In this document: in pieces, positions 21,238 through 31,400 of the stretch | How the letters are laid out: every line of letters begins with the position of its first letter | How positions within the stretch are numbered: the first letter of the stretch is position 1 | From: Rubritalea marina DSM 17716 | Lineage (GTDB): Bacteria > Verrucomicrobiota > Verrucomicrobiia > Verrucomicrobiales > Akkermansiaceae | Direction: 5' to 3' | DNA: 64,000 nucleotides | Assembly (NCBI RefSeq): GCF_000378105.1 | Contig: NZ_KB899248.1 | Location: 234,374 to 298,373 of the forward strand | Translations under genes and position numbers: made by a program | Notes under the pieces: generated by a model | What the model was told of the DNA's origin: nothing | Seen by the model: only the letters and a program-made list of their open reading frames with translations | The model's database searches: none

Positions 21238-22131
21238 CTACACGTGATACGCGACGAGTTTCTCGAATCGGTACTCTAGTGCGCGTTGGCTGGGGTAGAA
21301 TGCTTCGTCCTTGGGGAGGAGGAGGTCCTTGCCCTGCAGAGCCAGTAGCTCGGACTCGGCGGGCGAGCGGCGCGCATCGAAGGCGTGGCTCACGTGCCAT
21401 GTCAGGTCGGGCCCTGGGCTGATAAGCCCGCGATCCATGATCCAGTGGTGGTGTTTGCAGAGGGCGATTCCATTACTTGGGTGGTCGTTGAATTCATCGG
21501 CAAAGGGGATGAGGTGGGCGGCGTCGATGAAACTCACATTGAGCTTGGGGATTTTGATCCGCATGCCACAGGCGGCACAGCAATCATCATAGAGCTCAGC
21601 AATTTTACGTTTGAATGCCGCGCCGCGTGCTGGTTTGTGCGCTTGCGCAGCCGATGGTAGGGGAGTTGGCAGGCTGGCCAATGCAAGTAGCGCTTGGCGG
21701 TGCTCTGGGAAGTAGCGAGATATCAGGAGCTCTCGTACTTCTGCGCGTTTGTTCGCGGTGTTGATGTGTTGCTGGATCGCTTTGGATAGCAGGGCAGTCA
21801 CGTTGCCGAGATCTTTTCTGCGTGGCCGATCACTCAGCGGCGCTGCGGAAGCCTGAAGCACAGGGTTCCAGAATCCCTCCGAGCGCAGGTAAAAAAACGG
21901 GTTCTCTGGCGTGTCGCTGTCGTTGCGCTGTTTCACCACTTCAAAGCGTTCCGTGAAGAGGCTGAGCAGTTCTTGGTTCCATGGAATGGCAGCGCAGTCT
22001 GCGACACCAAGATCAATCATCTCAAGTGCCGCCAAGAGCATGAGGGGCTTGTGTGGGCGCTCATGGCGCTCAGGCCCGCTGCCGATACAGTCGACCTTGA
22101 GGTTGTAGAGTATATCCGTGAAATTTTGCAT
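21238..22131 (-). CDS. HNH endonuclease, restriction-enzyme type (COG3440-like)
   Basis: The N-terminal 150 residues resemble the target-recognition part of predicted McrA/Mrr-related restriction proteins (RPHKPLMLLAALEMID, FFYLRSEGFWNP). The C-terminal HNH domain has a zinc knuckle pair CCAACG...CKHH and the catalytic core FIDAAHLIPFADEFNDHPSNGIALCKHHHWIMDRGLI-type arrangement, with His in AAHLIP, Asn in SNGIAL and His in KHHH. It probably cuts double-stranded DNA. The gene is the last of three tightly spaced minus-strand genes, 19 bases after the DUF6998-like gene, and is followed by the minisatellite. Confidence 0.88.
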   Translation of the reverse strand: MQNFTDILYNLKVDCIGSGPERHERPHKPLMLLAALEMIDLGVADCAAIPWNQELLSLFTERFEVVKQRNDSDTPENPFFYLRSEGFWNPVLQASAAPLSDRPRRKDLGNVTALLSKAIQQHINTANKRAEVRELLISRYFPEHRQALLALASLPTPLPSAAQAHKPARGAAFKRKIAELYDDCCAACGMRIKIPKLNVSFIDAAHLIPFADEFNDHPSNGIALCKHHHWIMDRGLISPGPDLTWHVSHAFDARRSPAESELLALQGKDLLLPKDEAFYPSQRALEYRFEKLVAYHV

Positions 22132-22150
22132 GGTGGATGAGCGGGCGGAG

Positions 22151-22840
22151 CTACTCCTGCACTAGGCTCTTGAGGTGCTGGATGAGGCGCGAGCCTAGCT
22201 GGCGTGTGTTGTAGGGATTGTCGTTGGAGTTGAGGATGGGAATCCCGAGTTCGTGGCAAATTTTTCGAAGAGTGGGCTTCGCGATTGGTATTTGCTCGTT
22301 GTTGTTGAATACGAGGATGGTGCCAGATTCTAACTCGCGGATGGTGGTGTCATGGTATTTTGCCTCGGCCACTACTTGCTGGCTTTCAATCGGGCGGGTG
22401 GTCTTGGTCGGCTGGCGCAGTTTCGCTAAGCTGGCATTTCGCTTCCCGTGTGCATTGGGTGCCGAGAGATAGCGATCGGCTTCTTCAATTGAACAATCGA
22501 GCAAGGTGTCGATCTGCATTTCCTCTGTGTTTAGGTGGAAGATCATGATGCGATCCACCTGATCGAGAGTGTTGGCATTGAAGCTCATGTGCCCACCAGA
22601 TCCGCTTTGGGTTGTCGTCTTCACCGAAATTCGAGCACCACCAGATGATACAACATCGTAGCCTGCTTGATTGGTCTCGGGTGCCATCTGCCCACCGGTC
22701 ATGAGTGCGGCATAGAGCTCGCCAATACGCCCCACCAGGTGGCGTTGCTCAGCGAGCGCTACTCCCCAGGAAAGCTCGCGTTCGAGCCAGTTCATGGCTT
22801 CGCCTAAGGATTGGATGACTTGGATTTGTGATAGTGCCAT
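22151..22840 (-). CDS. DUF6998-like protein with PD-(D/E)XK-type nuclease motif
   Basis: The 229-residue protein contains GRIGELYAALMTGG, NQAGYDVVSSGGARISVKTTT and MIFHLN, which gives Glu, Asp and Val-Lys at the spacing of restriction-like PD-(D/E)XK nucleases. I relate it to DUF6998 from memory of that pattern; a profile search would be needed to confirm. A C-terminal helical stretch (KICHELGIPI...QLGSRLIQHLKSL) may bind DNA or a partner. The ATG at MALSQIQ was chosen over an upstream start in the NERD gene end region; it leaves a 26-base gap after the NERD stop. The gene is flanked by two other nuclease genes. Confidence 0.75.
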   Translation of the reverse strand: MALSQIQVIQSLGEAMNWLERELSWGVALAEQRHLVGRIGELYAALMTGGQMAPETNQAGYDVVSSGGARISVKTTTQSGSGGHMSFNANTLDQVDRIMIFHLNTEEMQIDTLLDCSIEEADRYLSAPNAHGKRNASLAKLRQPTKTTRPIESQQVVAEAKYHDTTIRELESGTILVFNNNEQIPIAKPTLRKICHELGIPILNSNDNPYNTRQLGSRLIQHLKSLVQE

Positions 22841-22866
22841 AATGATGATCGTCTTGTAAATATAGG

Positions 22867-23811
22867 TTATCTCGCACCTTCGATGTCGCGGCATTTGTCT
22901 TCGATTCTTGTAGCGATGGCTTTTATTTCACTGGTGTTGAGACGTCTGCCTTTACCAAGGGAGGGGAGGCGCTCTGCTATTTTAGTGGCGCTCTGGACGC
23001 CGAGTTTGTGCCAGTGTTTCGAGCGAATCCACCACCCTGGGTAGACCACGATTGGGCGGATTTCTTTTTCGGTGATACCTGGTATGTTAAGCCAGCGATA
23101 GAATTGCTCCGACTGCCTCAATGCTTGTTTGATTGGCTTTTCATCAATCGATCCATCCGGGAAACGCAGAGAGGTGGTCTCGCGTGATGTGCCTTCCACG
23201 GCAATCTCATGCGCCTCCAATTCATTTACTGGTGACTTGAGCGACTTTCTCTTCGCCTTGGTTTCAATAATAAAGATCCCTTCTGGACCGATCGCGATGT
23301 GGTCGATGTTGAAGTTGCTAGTCTCGCCACCGGGACGCATGTCGAACAGGAAGTCATGGTAAACATAGTAACCTTTCCTCAGCAGGGGCGTGAGCTCGGC
23401 CCCCACGCAGCGCTCGCCGTCGAAACCTAGACTGTAGTTCATCAAGTCTTTGCGCGCTTTCATTAGCTTCTTCCATTCTCCCAAAGCAAGACCCCAGCCA
23501 AGACTGCACGCCACTATCATAGCGGCTACGATCTGTGTTAGAGGCGCTTTAGAGATTATTATCAAGAACAGGCCTGGGGCGATCAGAAAGAATGCTAGCT
23601 TTGATAGAATGTCGTTGATCTGATCTTGGAACTCAATGATTTTAAGCCGCAAGGACTCACCAGGAGGACGTAGTAGCTTGTCCGCAAATGGTGAGCGGCT
23701 GTGTTGTTTTTCTTCGGTCACGACAAGCTTCAAGCGCCGGAGCATGAACACAGAGGGGAGTGCAATCAGTGCGATTCCTAGGGGGAAGGTGATGATAGTT
23801 GATTCGGGCAT
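22867..23811 (-). CDS. membrane-anchored NERD-domain nuclease-like protein
   Basis: The protein starts with a hydrophobic segment (about 5-25) and has a second hydrophobic pair (about 70-112), so it sits in the inner membrane with the nuclease domain in the cytoplasm. The NERD domain (about 128-240) has GFDGERCVGAEL, FNIDHIAIGPEGIFIIETKAK with the Asp and Glu-Thr-Lys of the PD-(D/E)XK core, and a helical end. NERD proteins are often found in defence and mobile regions. It is the first gene of the three-gene nuclease cassette, and repeat copy B lies 76 bases upstream. Confidence 0.85.
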   Translation of the reverse strand: MPESTIITFPLGIALIALPSVFMLRRLKLVVTEEKQHSRSPFADKLLRPPGESLRLKIIEFQDQINDILSKLAFFLIAPGLFLIIISKAPLTQIVAAMIVACSLGWGLALGEWKKLMKARKDLMNYSLGFDGERCVGAELTPLLRKGYYVYHDFLFDMRPGGETSNFNIDHIAIGPEGIFIIETKAKRKSLKSPVNELEAHEIAVEGTSRETTSLRFPDGSIDEKPIKQALRQSEQFYRWLNIPGITEKEIRPIVVYPGWWIRSKHWHKLGVQSATKIAERLPSLGKGRRLNTSEIKAIATRIEDKCRDIEGAR

Positions 23812-23886
23812 GGGGTATGTGAATGAAAGATGAATTTAAGGGCGCCTATTGAGGCGAAAATGCCAATTGCCTATCATATCTACAGG

Positions 23887-23908
23887 TTAACATCTAATAA
23901 GTTAGAGC
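23887..23908 (+). repeat. dispersed AT-rich repeat, copy B
   Basis: Core TTAACATCTAATAAGTTAG, followed by GATGTTGTT as in copy D. It lies between hsdR and the NERD gene, so copies A and B bracket the nuclease trio in direct orientation. Confidence 0.8.
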
Positions 23909-24035
23909 ATGGATGTTGTTATGTGTGTGTGTGGTTGTGGGGTGGAGTTTGTGTTTATCAAGTGGATGGATGTCGCTGTGCTGATCCATGCACTTGTCGG
24001 CCAGCTTCTTTTTTTAACTTTTTGGTAAGCTTCTT

Positions 24036-26981
24036 TTAAGCGGCGACGCCTTGGATGAAGGTTTTGACGTAGTCGATGACTTTGGTGAGGACGCGTTCTC
24101 GGGTGGGTTTGCGCTCGGAGAGTTTGAGTTTGCGCTCGATGATATCGACGATGTCGGGGTTTGAGAGGGGTTCTTTGCCCGTGTAGACGTAGCGTTCGAT
24201 CACTTTGGCGAGTTTGTCCTCATTGAGTTCTTCTTCTTTGACCAGCTCGTCGAATGCTTTGCGCCTTTGTTGTTCCCAATACTCTTCAAAAGATTCTGGG
24301 ATTTGGGCTGCGTCTTTGATGTCTGGGAGGTTCGACTCGATGAACTGTTCGATGAGTTCCTTTTTGGTGCGTAACTCTGGATCTCCAGCGAGGGCTTCGA
24401 GAATGCGTTTCTTGATGGCTTTCTGTTCGGCTTCCTCAGCGTCGTATAGTTGGGCGAGGAGTTGGAGGATGTACTGGACGTTGATAACGTCCTTGTGGAT
24501 GAGTTCTAGCTCGAAGTCGACGTCGTCGAGGATCGAGACTTTTTCTTTCTCGGTGTCCGATTTGACTTTGTCGTAGAGGTCGAGGTAGGCGCTCTTGAAG
24601 TCAGCGTAGTCTTGAGCGTCGATGCCTAGTTCGTCTTGGTCGAACTCGGCGTAGGTTTCGAGAATGTTCATCAAGCGCATCAGCTCACGGAAGGCTTTGA
24701 CGAAAAGGAGTTCGGCTTCTTCGTCTGCAAGGTCTTTGACGTCGTCTGGCTTTGCACAGATTTCTCTGAGGTCGTTTGCTGCTTCGTTAAAGAGGTCGAC
24801 GAACTGGTCGTAAGGAGGGATGAAGATTTCTTCCTTGGCGTCGACGTTAGAGAAGAGCTTGAGCGCTTCGTCGGTGCGTTTCTTGAGGTTGCGGAATACC
24901 ACGATGTTGCCCTGTGACTTCACCTCATTGAGAATGCGGTTGGTGCGGGAGTATGCTTGAATGAGTCCGTGGTAGCGTAGGTTCTTGTCGACGTAGAGCG
25001 TATTGAGCGTCTTGGAGTCGAAGCCAGTGAGGAACATGTTCACTACTAACAAGATATCGACCTTGCGCGACTTCACTTTCTTGGCGATGTCTTGGTAATA
25101 GCCGTAGAAGGACTTGGTGTCTCTGGTCGAGTAGTTCGTGCCGAACATCCCGTTGTAGTCGGTGATAAAGCTATCGAGGTGTTCTCTGGTGTGTTTGTTG
25201 CCAGTATCACCACCAATGATTTCACCGCCCTCATCGAGAATGCCGTCGGCGTCCTTGTCGTCTTCGTTGGCTGCGTAGCTGAAGATGGTGGCGACTTTGA
25301 GATTGTGTTTTCCTTCCGCCTTCTTTTGAGCGAAGAGCTGGTAGTATTGGATCAGAACGTCGACTGAGCTGACACAGAACATCGCGGTGAACTGCGGGTG
25401 CTTGGTCTTGGCTTTGTGGCGGTCGAGAATGTAGTCGGTGATCTTTTCGAGGCGAGCGGGGGAGTCCATCAGCTCCTTGGTGTCGATCCCTTCGACCTCG
25501 ATGTCGACGTTGTTAGGTGACTCAGCCTTTTGTTTGTAGCGTCCTACATATTCGACGGAGAACTTGAGGACATTCTCGTCCTTGATCGCATCGGTGATGA
25601 CGTAGGAGTGGAGCTTTTTGTGGAACAGGTCTTTGGTGGTGCGCTTCACGCCACCTGCTGTAGTCTTGGGCACGACTTTGTATGGGACTTCGTCTTCCGC
25701 CACCCTTGATAACTGGGCTGTGTTTTGATGGTGGGCTCTGGACTTTTTGCTGACGGAAGCATTCTCGGCAAAGATCGGGGTTCCAGTGAAGCCAAACATC
25801 TGGTGATTGTTGAAGAACTCGACAATGCGATGGTGGGTGTCGCCGAACTGGGAGCGATGGCACTCGTCGAAAATGAAGATGATCTTCTTGCCGCGGAATG
25901 GCTCCATCTTGGCAAGGTGCTGAGGCTTGCTGATGGCGGTGTTGAGTTTCTGGAGCGTGGTGACGATGAGCTTGGTGTCATCGGTAAATTGCTCAACGAG
26001 CTTGCTGGTGTTGTCGGTGCTATCGACGCTACCCTTGGAGAAGCTGTTGAATTCTTTGATCGTCTGATAGTCGAGATCTTTGCGGTCGACGCAGAAAACT
26101 ACCTTATGCACGTCTGTATGCCCTGTGAGGATCTGCGACGCCTTAAATGATGTGAGAGTCTTACCCGAACCCGTGGTGTGCCATATATAGCCATTCTTGT
26201 CCGTTTCTGGTGGGTTCTGCACTCGATCAATGATCGCTTCAGTGGCGTAGAACTGATAGGGACGCAGCACCATCAGAATCTTGTCGGTCTCATTCAGCAC
26301 AATGTACTGGCTGAGCATCTTGGCGAGATGGCTGCGATCGAGGAATGTCTCGGTGAATGCCTCTAACTCGCGGATCGTTTTGTTGTCTTCCTGTGCCCAG
26401 AAGAATGTTTGTTTGAACGATTGCTGACGGTTGTTGGCGTAGTACTTGGTGTTTACTCCGTTAGAGATCACGAAGATCTGAATGAAGTTAAACAAGCCAG
26501 AGCCAGCCCAGTAGCTGTGCTTTTGGTAACGATTGGTTTGGTTGAATGCCTCTTTCAGCTCCAGCCCTCGGCGTTTGAGTTCGATCTGCACCAGTGGCAG
26601 ACCATTGACCAAGAGGGTGACATCGTAGCGGTTCTTGTAACTGCCTTCCATGGTCACTTGCTGGGTGACTTGGAAGAGGTTACGCTCTAGTTGGTTCTCA
26701 TTGAGAAAGTCGAGATAGACCGTTTCTCCGTCCTCACGCTCAAGCGCCATACGATCACGCAGGATTTTTGCTTTTTCGAATACGGCATTGGAGCGCGTAA
26801 GGTGGTTCATGACCTTGCCGAACTCGGTGTCGGTGAGAGTTACGCCATTGAAGTCTTCGAGCTGCGTCTTGAGGTTAGCTAACAGACTAGCTTCGTCGAT
26901 CACCGCCACCTTTTCGTACCCTTGTGTTAGGAGGTGGGCTACGAGTGCATTTTCTAGTTTCTGCTCTGATTGGGGTGGCAT
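24036..26981 (-). CDS. hsdR: type I restriction enzyme, R subunit
   Basis: HsdR is the ATP-driven translocase and nuclease of type I restriction. The endonuclease domain has Asp120, Glu134 and Lys136 (RYDVTLL...VQIELKRRG). The helicase has Walker A TTGSGKT (about 269-275), motif II DECHRSQ (372-378), motif III FGFTGTPIF and a second RecA domain with DILLVVNMFLTGFDSKTLNTLYVDK. The C-terminal part (about 780-981) is helical and probably docks to the methylase complex. The 981-residue length is complete. It follows the YhcG-type gene by 38 bases, and its first 107 codons are present in a second diverged copy upstream at 28064-28396. Confidence 0.96.
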   Translation of the reverse strand: MPPQSEQKLENALVAHLLTQGYEKVAVIDEASLLANLKTQLEDFNGVTLTDTEFGKVMNHLTRSNAVFEKAKILRDRMALEREDGETVYLDFLNENQLERNLFQVTQQVTMEGSYKNRYDVTLLVNGLPLVQIELKRRGLELKEAFNQTNRYQKHSYWAGSGLFNFIQIFVISNGVNTKYYANNRQQSFKQTFFWAQEDNKTIRELEAFTETFLDRSHLAKMLSQYIVLNETDKILMVLRPYQFYATEAIIDRVQNPPETDKNGYIWHTTGSGKTLTSFKASQILTGHTDVHKVVFCVDRKDLDYQTIKEFNSFSKGSVDSTDNTSKLVEQFTDDTKLIVTTLQKLNTAISKPQHLAKMEPFRGKKIIFIFDECHRSQFGDTHHRIVEFFNNHQMFGFTGTPIFAENASVSKKSRAHHQNTAQLSRVAEDEVPYKVVPKTTAGGVKRTTKDLFHKKLHSYVITDAIKDENVLKFSVEYVGRYKQKAESPNNVDIEVEGIDTKELMDSPARLEKITDYILDRHKAKTKHPQFTAMFCVSSVDVLIQYYQLFAQKKAEGKHNLKVATIFSYAANEDDKDADGILDEGGEIIGGDTGNKHTREHLDSFITDYNGMFGTNYSTRDTKSFYGYYQDIAKKVKSRKVDILLVVNMFLTGFDSKTLNTLYVDKNLRYHGLIQAYSRTNRILNEVKSQGNIVVFRNLKKRTDEALKLFSNVDAKEEIFIPPYDQFVDLFNEAANDLREICAKPDDVKDLADEEAELLFVKAFRELMRLMNILETYAEFDQDELGIDAQDYADFKSAYLDLYDKVKSDTEKEKVSILDDVDFELELIHKDVINVQYILQLLAQLYDAEEAEQKAIKKRILEALAGDPELRTKKELIEQFIESNLPDIKDAAQIPESFEEYWEQQRRKAFDELVKEEELNEDKLAKVIERYVYTGKEPLSNPDIVDIIERKLKLSERKPTRERVLTKVIDYVKTFIQGVAA

Positions 26982-27019
26982 GGCGGTGGAATGCTGAATG
27001 TTGAGTTTTGAATGATAAA

Positions 27020-28030
27020 TTATTCGAGGAGACGGCGTTCTCGTTCGAGCTCGGCGATGAGCTCTTCCTCGGAAGGGAGGATGGTGCGGTATTTGGAGGC
27101 AAAGAGTTGCTCGCTTTCTTTGAGCACGGAGTATTGCACCATGGTTTCATCTTTGTCGGCACAGAGAATGATGCCGATAGTTGGATTGTCATCTTCTCCA
27201 CGTTTTAGGTCATCAAACATACGGACATACATGTCCATTTGACCGATGTCTTGGTGGGTGAGTTTGGTAGTTTTTAGATCGACGACGACAAAGCACTTCA
27301 GAAGGTAGTTATAGAAAACGAGATCGAGGTAGAAGTGGCTTGTCTCCGTGCTGATTCGCATCTGTCGGGCTACGAATGAAAATCCGCCACCGAGTTCGAG
27401 GAGAAACTTCTGCAGGTCATTGATCAGGGCTGTCTCCAGTTCTCTTTCCTGTAAACTGGGCTCTTCTGGAAGCTTAAGAAATTCTAGCACGTAAGGATCT
27501 TTTAGAATGTTAAGCGCTGAGCTTTGAGTGCTGAGGGTATTATTCTCTGAGTCCTCTGTTGATTTCTTAGTAGAAAGAAGGCGCTGGTAGGTGTGGGGCT
27601 GGATCTGTCTTTCTAGAGTCCGCGTGCTCCAGTTTTCCCTGCTACATTGTTCGATATAGTAGGCTCTGGCGGCTGCATCGTCGACACGCATGATGCTGCG
27701 GTGGTGCGTCCAGCTTAAATTGCTACGCAGTGCGTAGCAGTTTGAACCATCGGGATAGATTAGGTAAAACTGGCGGAAGTTTCGAAGGTTGGCGTAGGAG
27801 AAGCCTTTGCCAAATTCCTTGTTGAGTTGTTTCGATAGTTCCTTGAGTAAACCTGAGCCATATTCAGCCTGAGCTGAACCTCCTTGCTCCTCCTCAACAA
27901 TACGTTTGCCTATCTGCCAATACGCTTCAACCATCGCGGTGTTCACCGTCTGGGCAACCTGCGTGCGCGCCTGATTGAGAATCTGACGAACCTCGGTGAA
28001 GAATGGGGTGCTGGGTAATTGCTGACTCAC
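27020..28030 (-). CDS. yhcG: YhcG-family PDDEXK nuclease (DUF1016)
   Basis: The N-terminal helical domain (about 10-165) has YWQIGKRIVEEEQGG, the GKGFSYANLRNFRQFY motif and SWTHHRSIMRVDD characteristic of the family. The C-terminal nuclease domain (about 170-336) has DLVFYNYLLKCFVVVDLKTTKLTHQDIGQMDMYV-like sequence with Asp, Asp-x-Lys and Gly-Gln of a PDDEXK core. A short low-complexity stretch around 160-175 (ST/SEN-rich) separates the domains. The start codon is GTG at 28028-28030. Family members occur often in defence islands and near type I systems; direct function is not settled. Here it is inserted between two copies of the hsdR 5' end. Confidence 0.9.
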   Translation of the reverse strand: MSQQLPSTPFFTEVRQILNQARTQVAQTVNTAMVEAYWQIGKRIVEEEQGGSAQAEYGSGLLKELSKQLNKEFGKGFSYANLRNFRQFYLIYPDGSNCYALRSNLSWTHHRSIMRVDDAAARAYYIEQCSRENWSTRTLERQIQPHTYQRLLSTKKSTEDSENNTLSTQSSALNILKDPYVLEFLKLPEEPSLQERELETALINDLQKFLLELGGGFSFVARQMRISTETSHFYLDLVFYNYLLKCFVVVDLKTTKLTHQDIGQMDMYVRMFDDLKRGEDDNPTIGIILCADKDETMVQYSVLKESEQLFASKYRTILPSEEELIAELERERRLLE

Positions 28031-28063
28031 TTTTTTTAATAGTTAGTTGTGAAGAATGAATGG

Positions 28064-28396
28064 TTAATTCTTATACGGAGTGACTTCGAAGAGGTTGCGC
28101 TCTAGCTGGTTCTCATCGAGGAAATCGAGATAGACTGTTTCTCCATCCTCTCGCTCAAGCGCCATCCAATCACGCAGGATCTTGGCTTTCTCAAAGACTG
28201 CATTGGAGCGGGTGAGATGGTTCATCACCTTGCCGAACTCGGAGTCTGTCAGTGTGACGCCATTGAAGGCTTCGAGCTGAGTCTTGAGGTTAGCTAACAA
28301 ACTCGCTTCGTCTTCGACTTTGACGCGCTCATGGCCTTGGGCGACGAGTTGATCGACGAGTTCATTTTCGAGGGTTTGTTCGGATTGTGTGGGCAT
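28064..28396 (-). pseudogene. truncated second copy of the hsdR 5' end
   Basis: The 110 residues match HsdR residues 1-106 closely (SLLANLKTQLEAFNGVTLTD and GKVMNHLTRSNAVFEKAKIL are nearly identical) and end with VTPYKN and a stop just before the nuclease core would begin. The fragment carries no catalytic residue. It differs from hsdR at about 15-20 positions, so it is not a very recent copy, but its frame is intact. It may be a recombination remnant; a short expressed protein that binds HsdM/HsdS in competition with HsdR is a less likely alternative. It starts 18 bases after the RT gene. Confidence 0.85.
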
Positions 28397-28414
28397 CGTA
28401 AGTATTAGATTACT

Positions 28415-31400
28415 TTAAGCCTTGGGATATTTCCTTGAGGGATTAATTTCAAAACCGTCAGGAACGGGTTTGAACGGTTCTTTGGGTGAACGGTGGTGCG
28501 TTTGGAATTTTCTGAGCGCGGTGATGTCGACTTCTCCTACGACTAAGTAATCGTCAACCCCACCCTTTAGTCTAATCACATCTTGATCGTAACGTTCCTT
28601 AGCTGGTTTTCGAATTCGGCTGTCTCCGTATTTTCGGTTGTTACACTGGACAATATAGGTGTGGATGTCAGAAGCTGACGACTCAACTAAAGAGTTAAAG
28701 CTTTCTGTGTCTTGATTCCATTGAGGGATGAAAAGCGTATCGATTTCTCCACGTAGACTGGCTCGATATTCTATATTACTGAATTCTGAACAGATAAGTA
28801 GAGAGAACCTAAATTCTCCATGAACAAGGATAGGCGGGGTCTTCCAAGATCGTTTGGGCAGCACCTGTTTGTTAGCAAGTTCATAAAGTTGACGCTCTTC
28901 ATGGATAGCGGCACTTTTTTTATCCTGTCTGTAGATGGAAAAAGCTGCAAATTCATCGTTGTGAGTAGGTAGCGAAACCCACACTTGATTATTAACGACA
29001 CTAGGGTTTTGCGGTTTTGGTGGCTCGTAGTTGTCGTCAGCAGGTTGTTCAGAATCTACGTTTTGCTGTATTTCACTGTGAGAGCCATTTGGATGGATGT
29101 ATTCAACTCCTGCAATGAGTGAAATACCAGCTCGGTTAAACTTCATAGCCAAGGGAATAAACCATGAGGGTTTGAGTGATAGCTCTGGGAAAATTACATA
29201 GTCAGGCTTTGTAGGATTATTGAGAATGAGTTTAGCGAGGTGGCAGAGTCTATGAAATCTGCTTTTGTCAGGGTCTTTAGAATCAAAAACAGAAGCTTCC
29301 CAGCTCTTATCTTCGGTAAGCCAACTGGTAATACCGACCATCAGCTTGCCGCTTTTAGTCCCCTTTTTATTGGGGAATTTAATATAGCGACCTTCTTTCT
29401 CTGGGTCTCTTGTCGGGAGGTCTTCGGGGTGAATTGAATAACCACGTTGAGAAAGTAAAATTGCTGAATATTTTTCCTTGTGTTGTTTGTTGAAGGGATC
29501 GGGATGTAGTAAATGTAGTTCGTGTAGGTGGAATGGTCTTGTGGGGAAGAGAAATCCGCAGGGGAGAAGAGTGACTTCCTTTTTCGTGTCTTCACCTTCT
29601 TCATTTGAAGCGTCTTTTTTTGGATTTATGTTCAAAAATCTCAAGAGGCAATGGACGCCAATCGAGATCTCAGAGCGATCTAGCATATTTTCAATAGGTG
29701 TATAGCTGTGCTGTTCATGCGCTCTCGGATAAGTGTCGTATCCACGTAGTTCTTCGGGTAAGTAGGAATTTCGATATGGAATGTTACCTAGGTCGTATGC
29801 AAATAAATTGTATGGGAGATTCGTTCTGAATTGAGCGAATATAAATCTATGAGATAGGGTTTCACCTTCCCAGAAAAGCTCAGCTAATACTGGATGCTCC
29901 CATGTTTCGTCTTCACAAAAGATATCTCTTAATGTTCCAAGCCTATTTTTAGAAGAGGCTGCTAAGAAGGTTTCAAAAATTTGATTTTTCAGCACTTGAT
30001 GCCATTTTCCCTCTATACCTTTAGGGACGGGACATGTAGAATTAGGAGGCTGTTTAAGTTCGATACTACTCAATCGGCTAATTTCGTTAAGAGTGTCTGC
30101 AAGGCGAAGGAGCATCTGTTTTATTTCAGCATAGTCTTCATTTACTATGCCAAGTGTAAGAACCCGTGGGAGGTATGAGACAAAGTCGATGAGGTTGCAA
30201 GGGGTGACGATAAGTTCGGTGAATGCCTTAATGAATGCGCTACGTTGCTCCGACCAAGCAGACGGAGGCATGGCTCTCCCGTAGGCTTCATAATCACGCA
30301 ATTGAATGGCAAACTTGCTTTTCCTCGTGGTGGCTTTGTCCGCATCTCTGAGAGTAGTGACGTTGTCACCATTTCCAGAAAGAACGTCAGTGAGATCAGT
30401 TGGAATCTGATCTGAATCCTCTGGAACTTCTGGCATTCCTCTCCACTCACTACTATTTTTTGCAAAATTTTCTTCAATTTTCTGAAGCAGAGCTGTTCCA
30501 CTCAATCCATGGAGGTTAAATATTTTGTTCTTCTCATTCTCAAAGTAGATAGAGGAGCTCTTCAAGTAGGATGTTACTACTCTTATTAGTTCCGAGCCTT
30601 GACTACTTTTCTCCCGTCTCAAGAGTCCCTTGGAGCCTCGATGAAGCCGCTTCCAGAGGTTTACCTTGGACTCCGCCTTTTCGCTAGGTAGAATGAGAAT
30701 GATGTCATCCACGTATCTACCATAATGGAGAGGGTTCAGCTCCTGGAGTATAACCTCATCCAGCTCTTTTAGAGCTAAATTAGCAATAACGTTAGATGCT
30801 GATAGTCCGACTGGAAGCCCTTTTTGGAATGGAGTCTCTTGGCTCCATTTAGCTAATTGATTGATGAAATAGGTGTGCAATTTCAGAGTCTCACCGCGTG
30901 GAGGGAATTTAAATTGCTTCAGAAACTCTTGATCAAGCATGAACGAGACGTCCAAGCTGTGGTAATAAGAACTAACATCCGCTGTGATCGCAGTAATCCG
31001 CTTTTTACTCTCTAGGCTCTCCTTCATACAGGAAACCCCGTCGCTCCTCCAATTCTGGTAGGGGGTGAGGTAGTGATTAAAGTTCCCGAGTGAGAGGTGG
31101 TTTAGCTCACCAATTGTTTCGTTACCGACAGGTTTCTTTCTTCTCAAACGGTTACCGTATACCGATTCCGAAAGCTCTTTGTCGAATTCGTTGCCCACTT
31201 TTTGAATCCATAGTGAGGATAAAACGTGGAAGTCAATTGGTAGCGACTCCATAACCCTTAGCTTCAATGTGGGGCTGCATTCTTCAGAGAGGCTAGACCA
31301 ACGATCCCATGAATCCGAGCTAAAGGTATCAGTAGAGTCGTAGTTTAGCTCAATAGCAGCAGGGAAAGCAGTCCAGCTCCCCTCAGTAAAATCAAATTCC

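Noticed and set aside
21056..21279. Several overlapping plus-strand reading frames with repeating NKHAGTNMREQTCG-type peptides
   Set aside because: They exist only because the 14-bp unit has no stop in any plus frame; there is no start region, signal peptide or homology.
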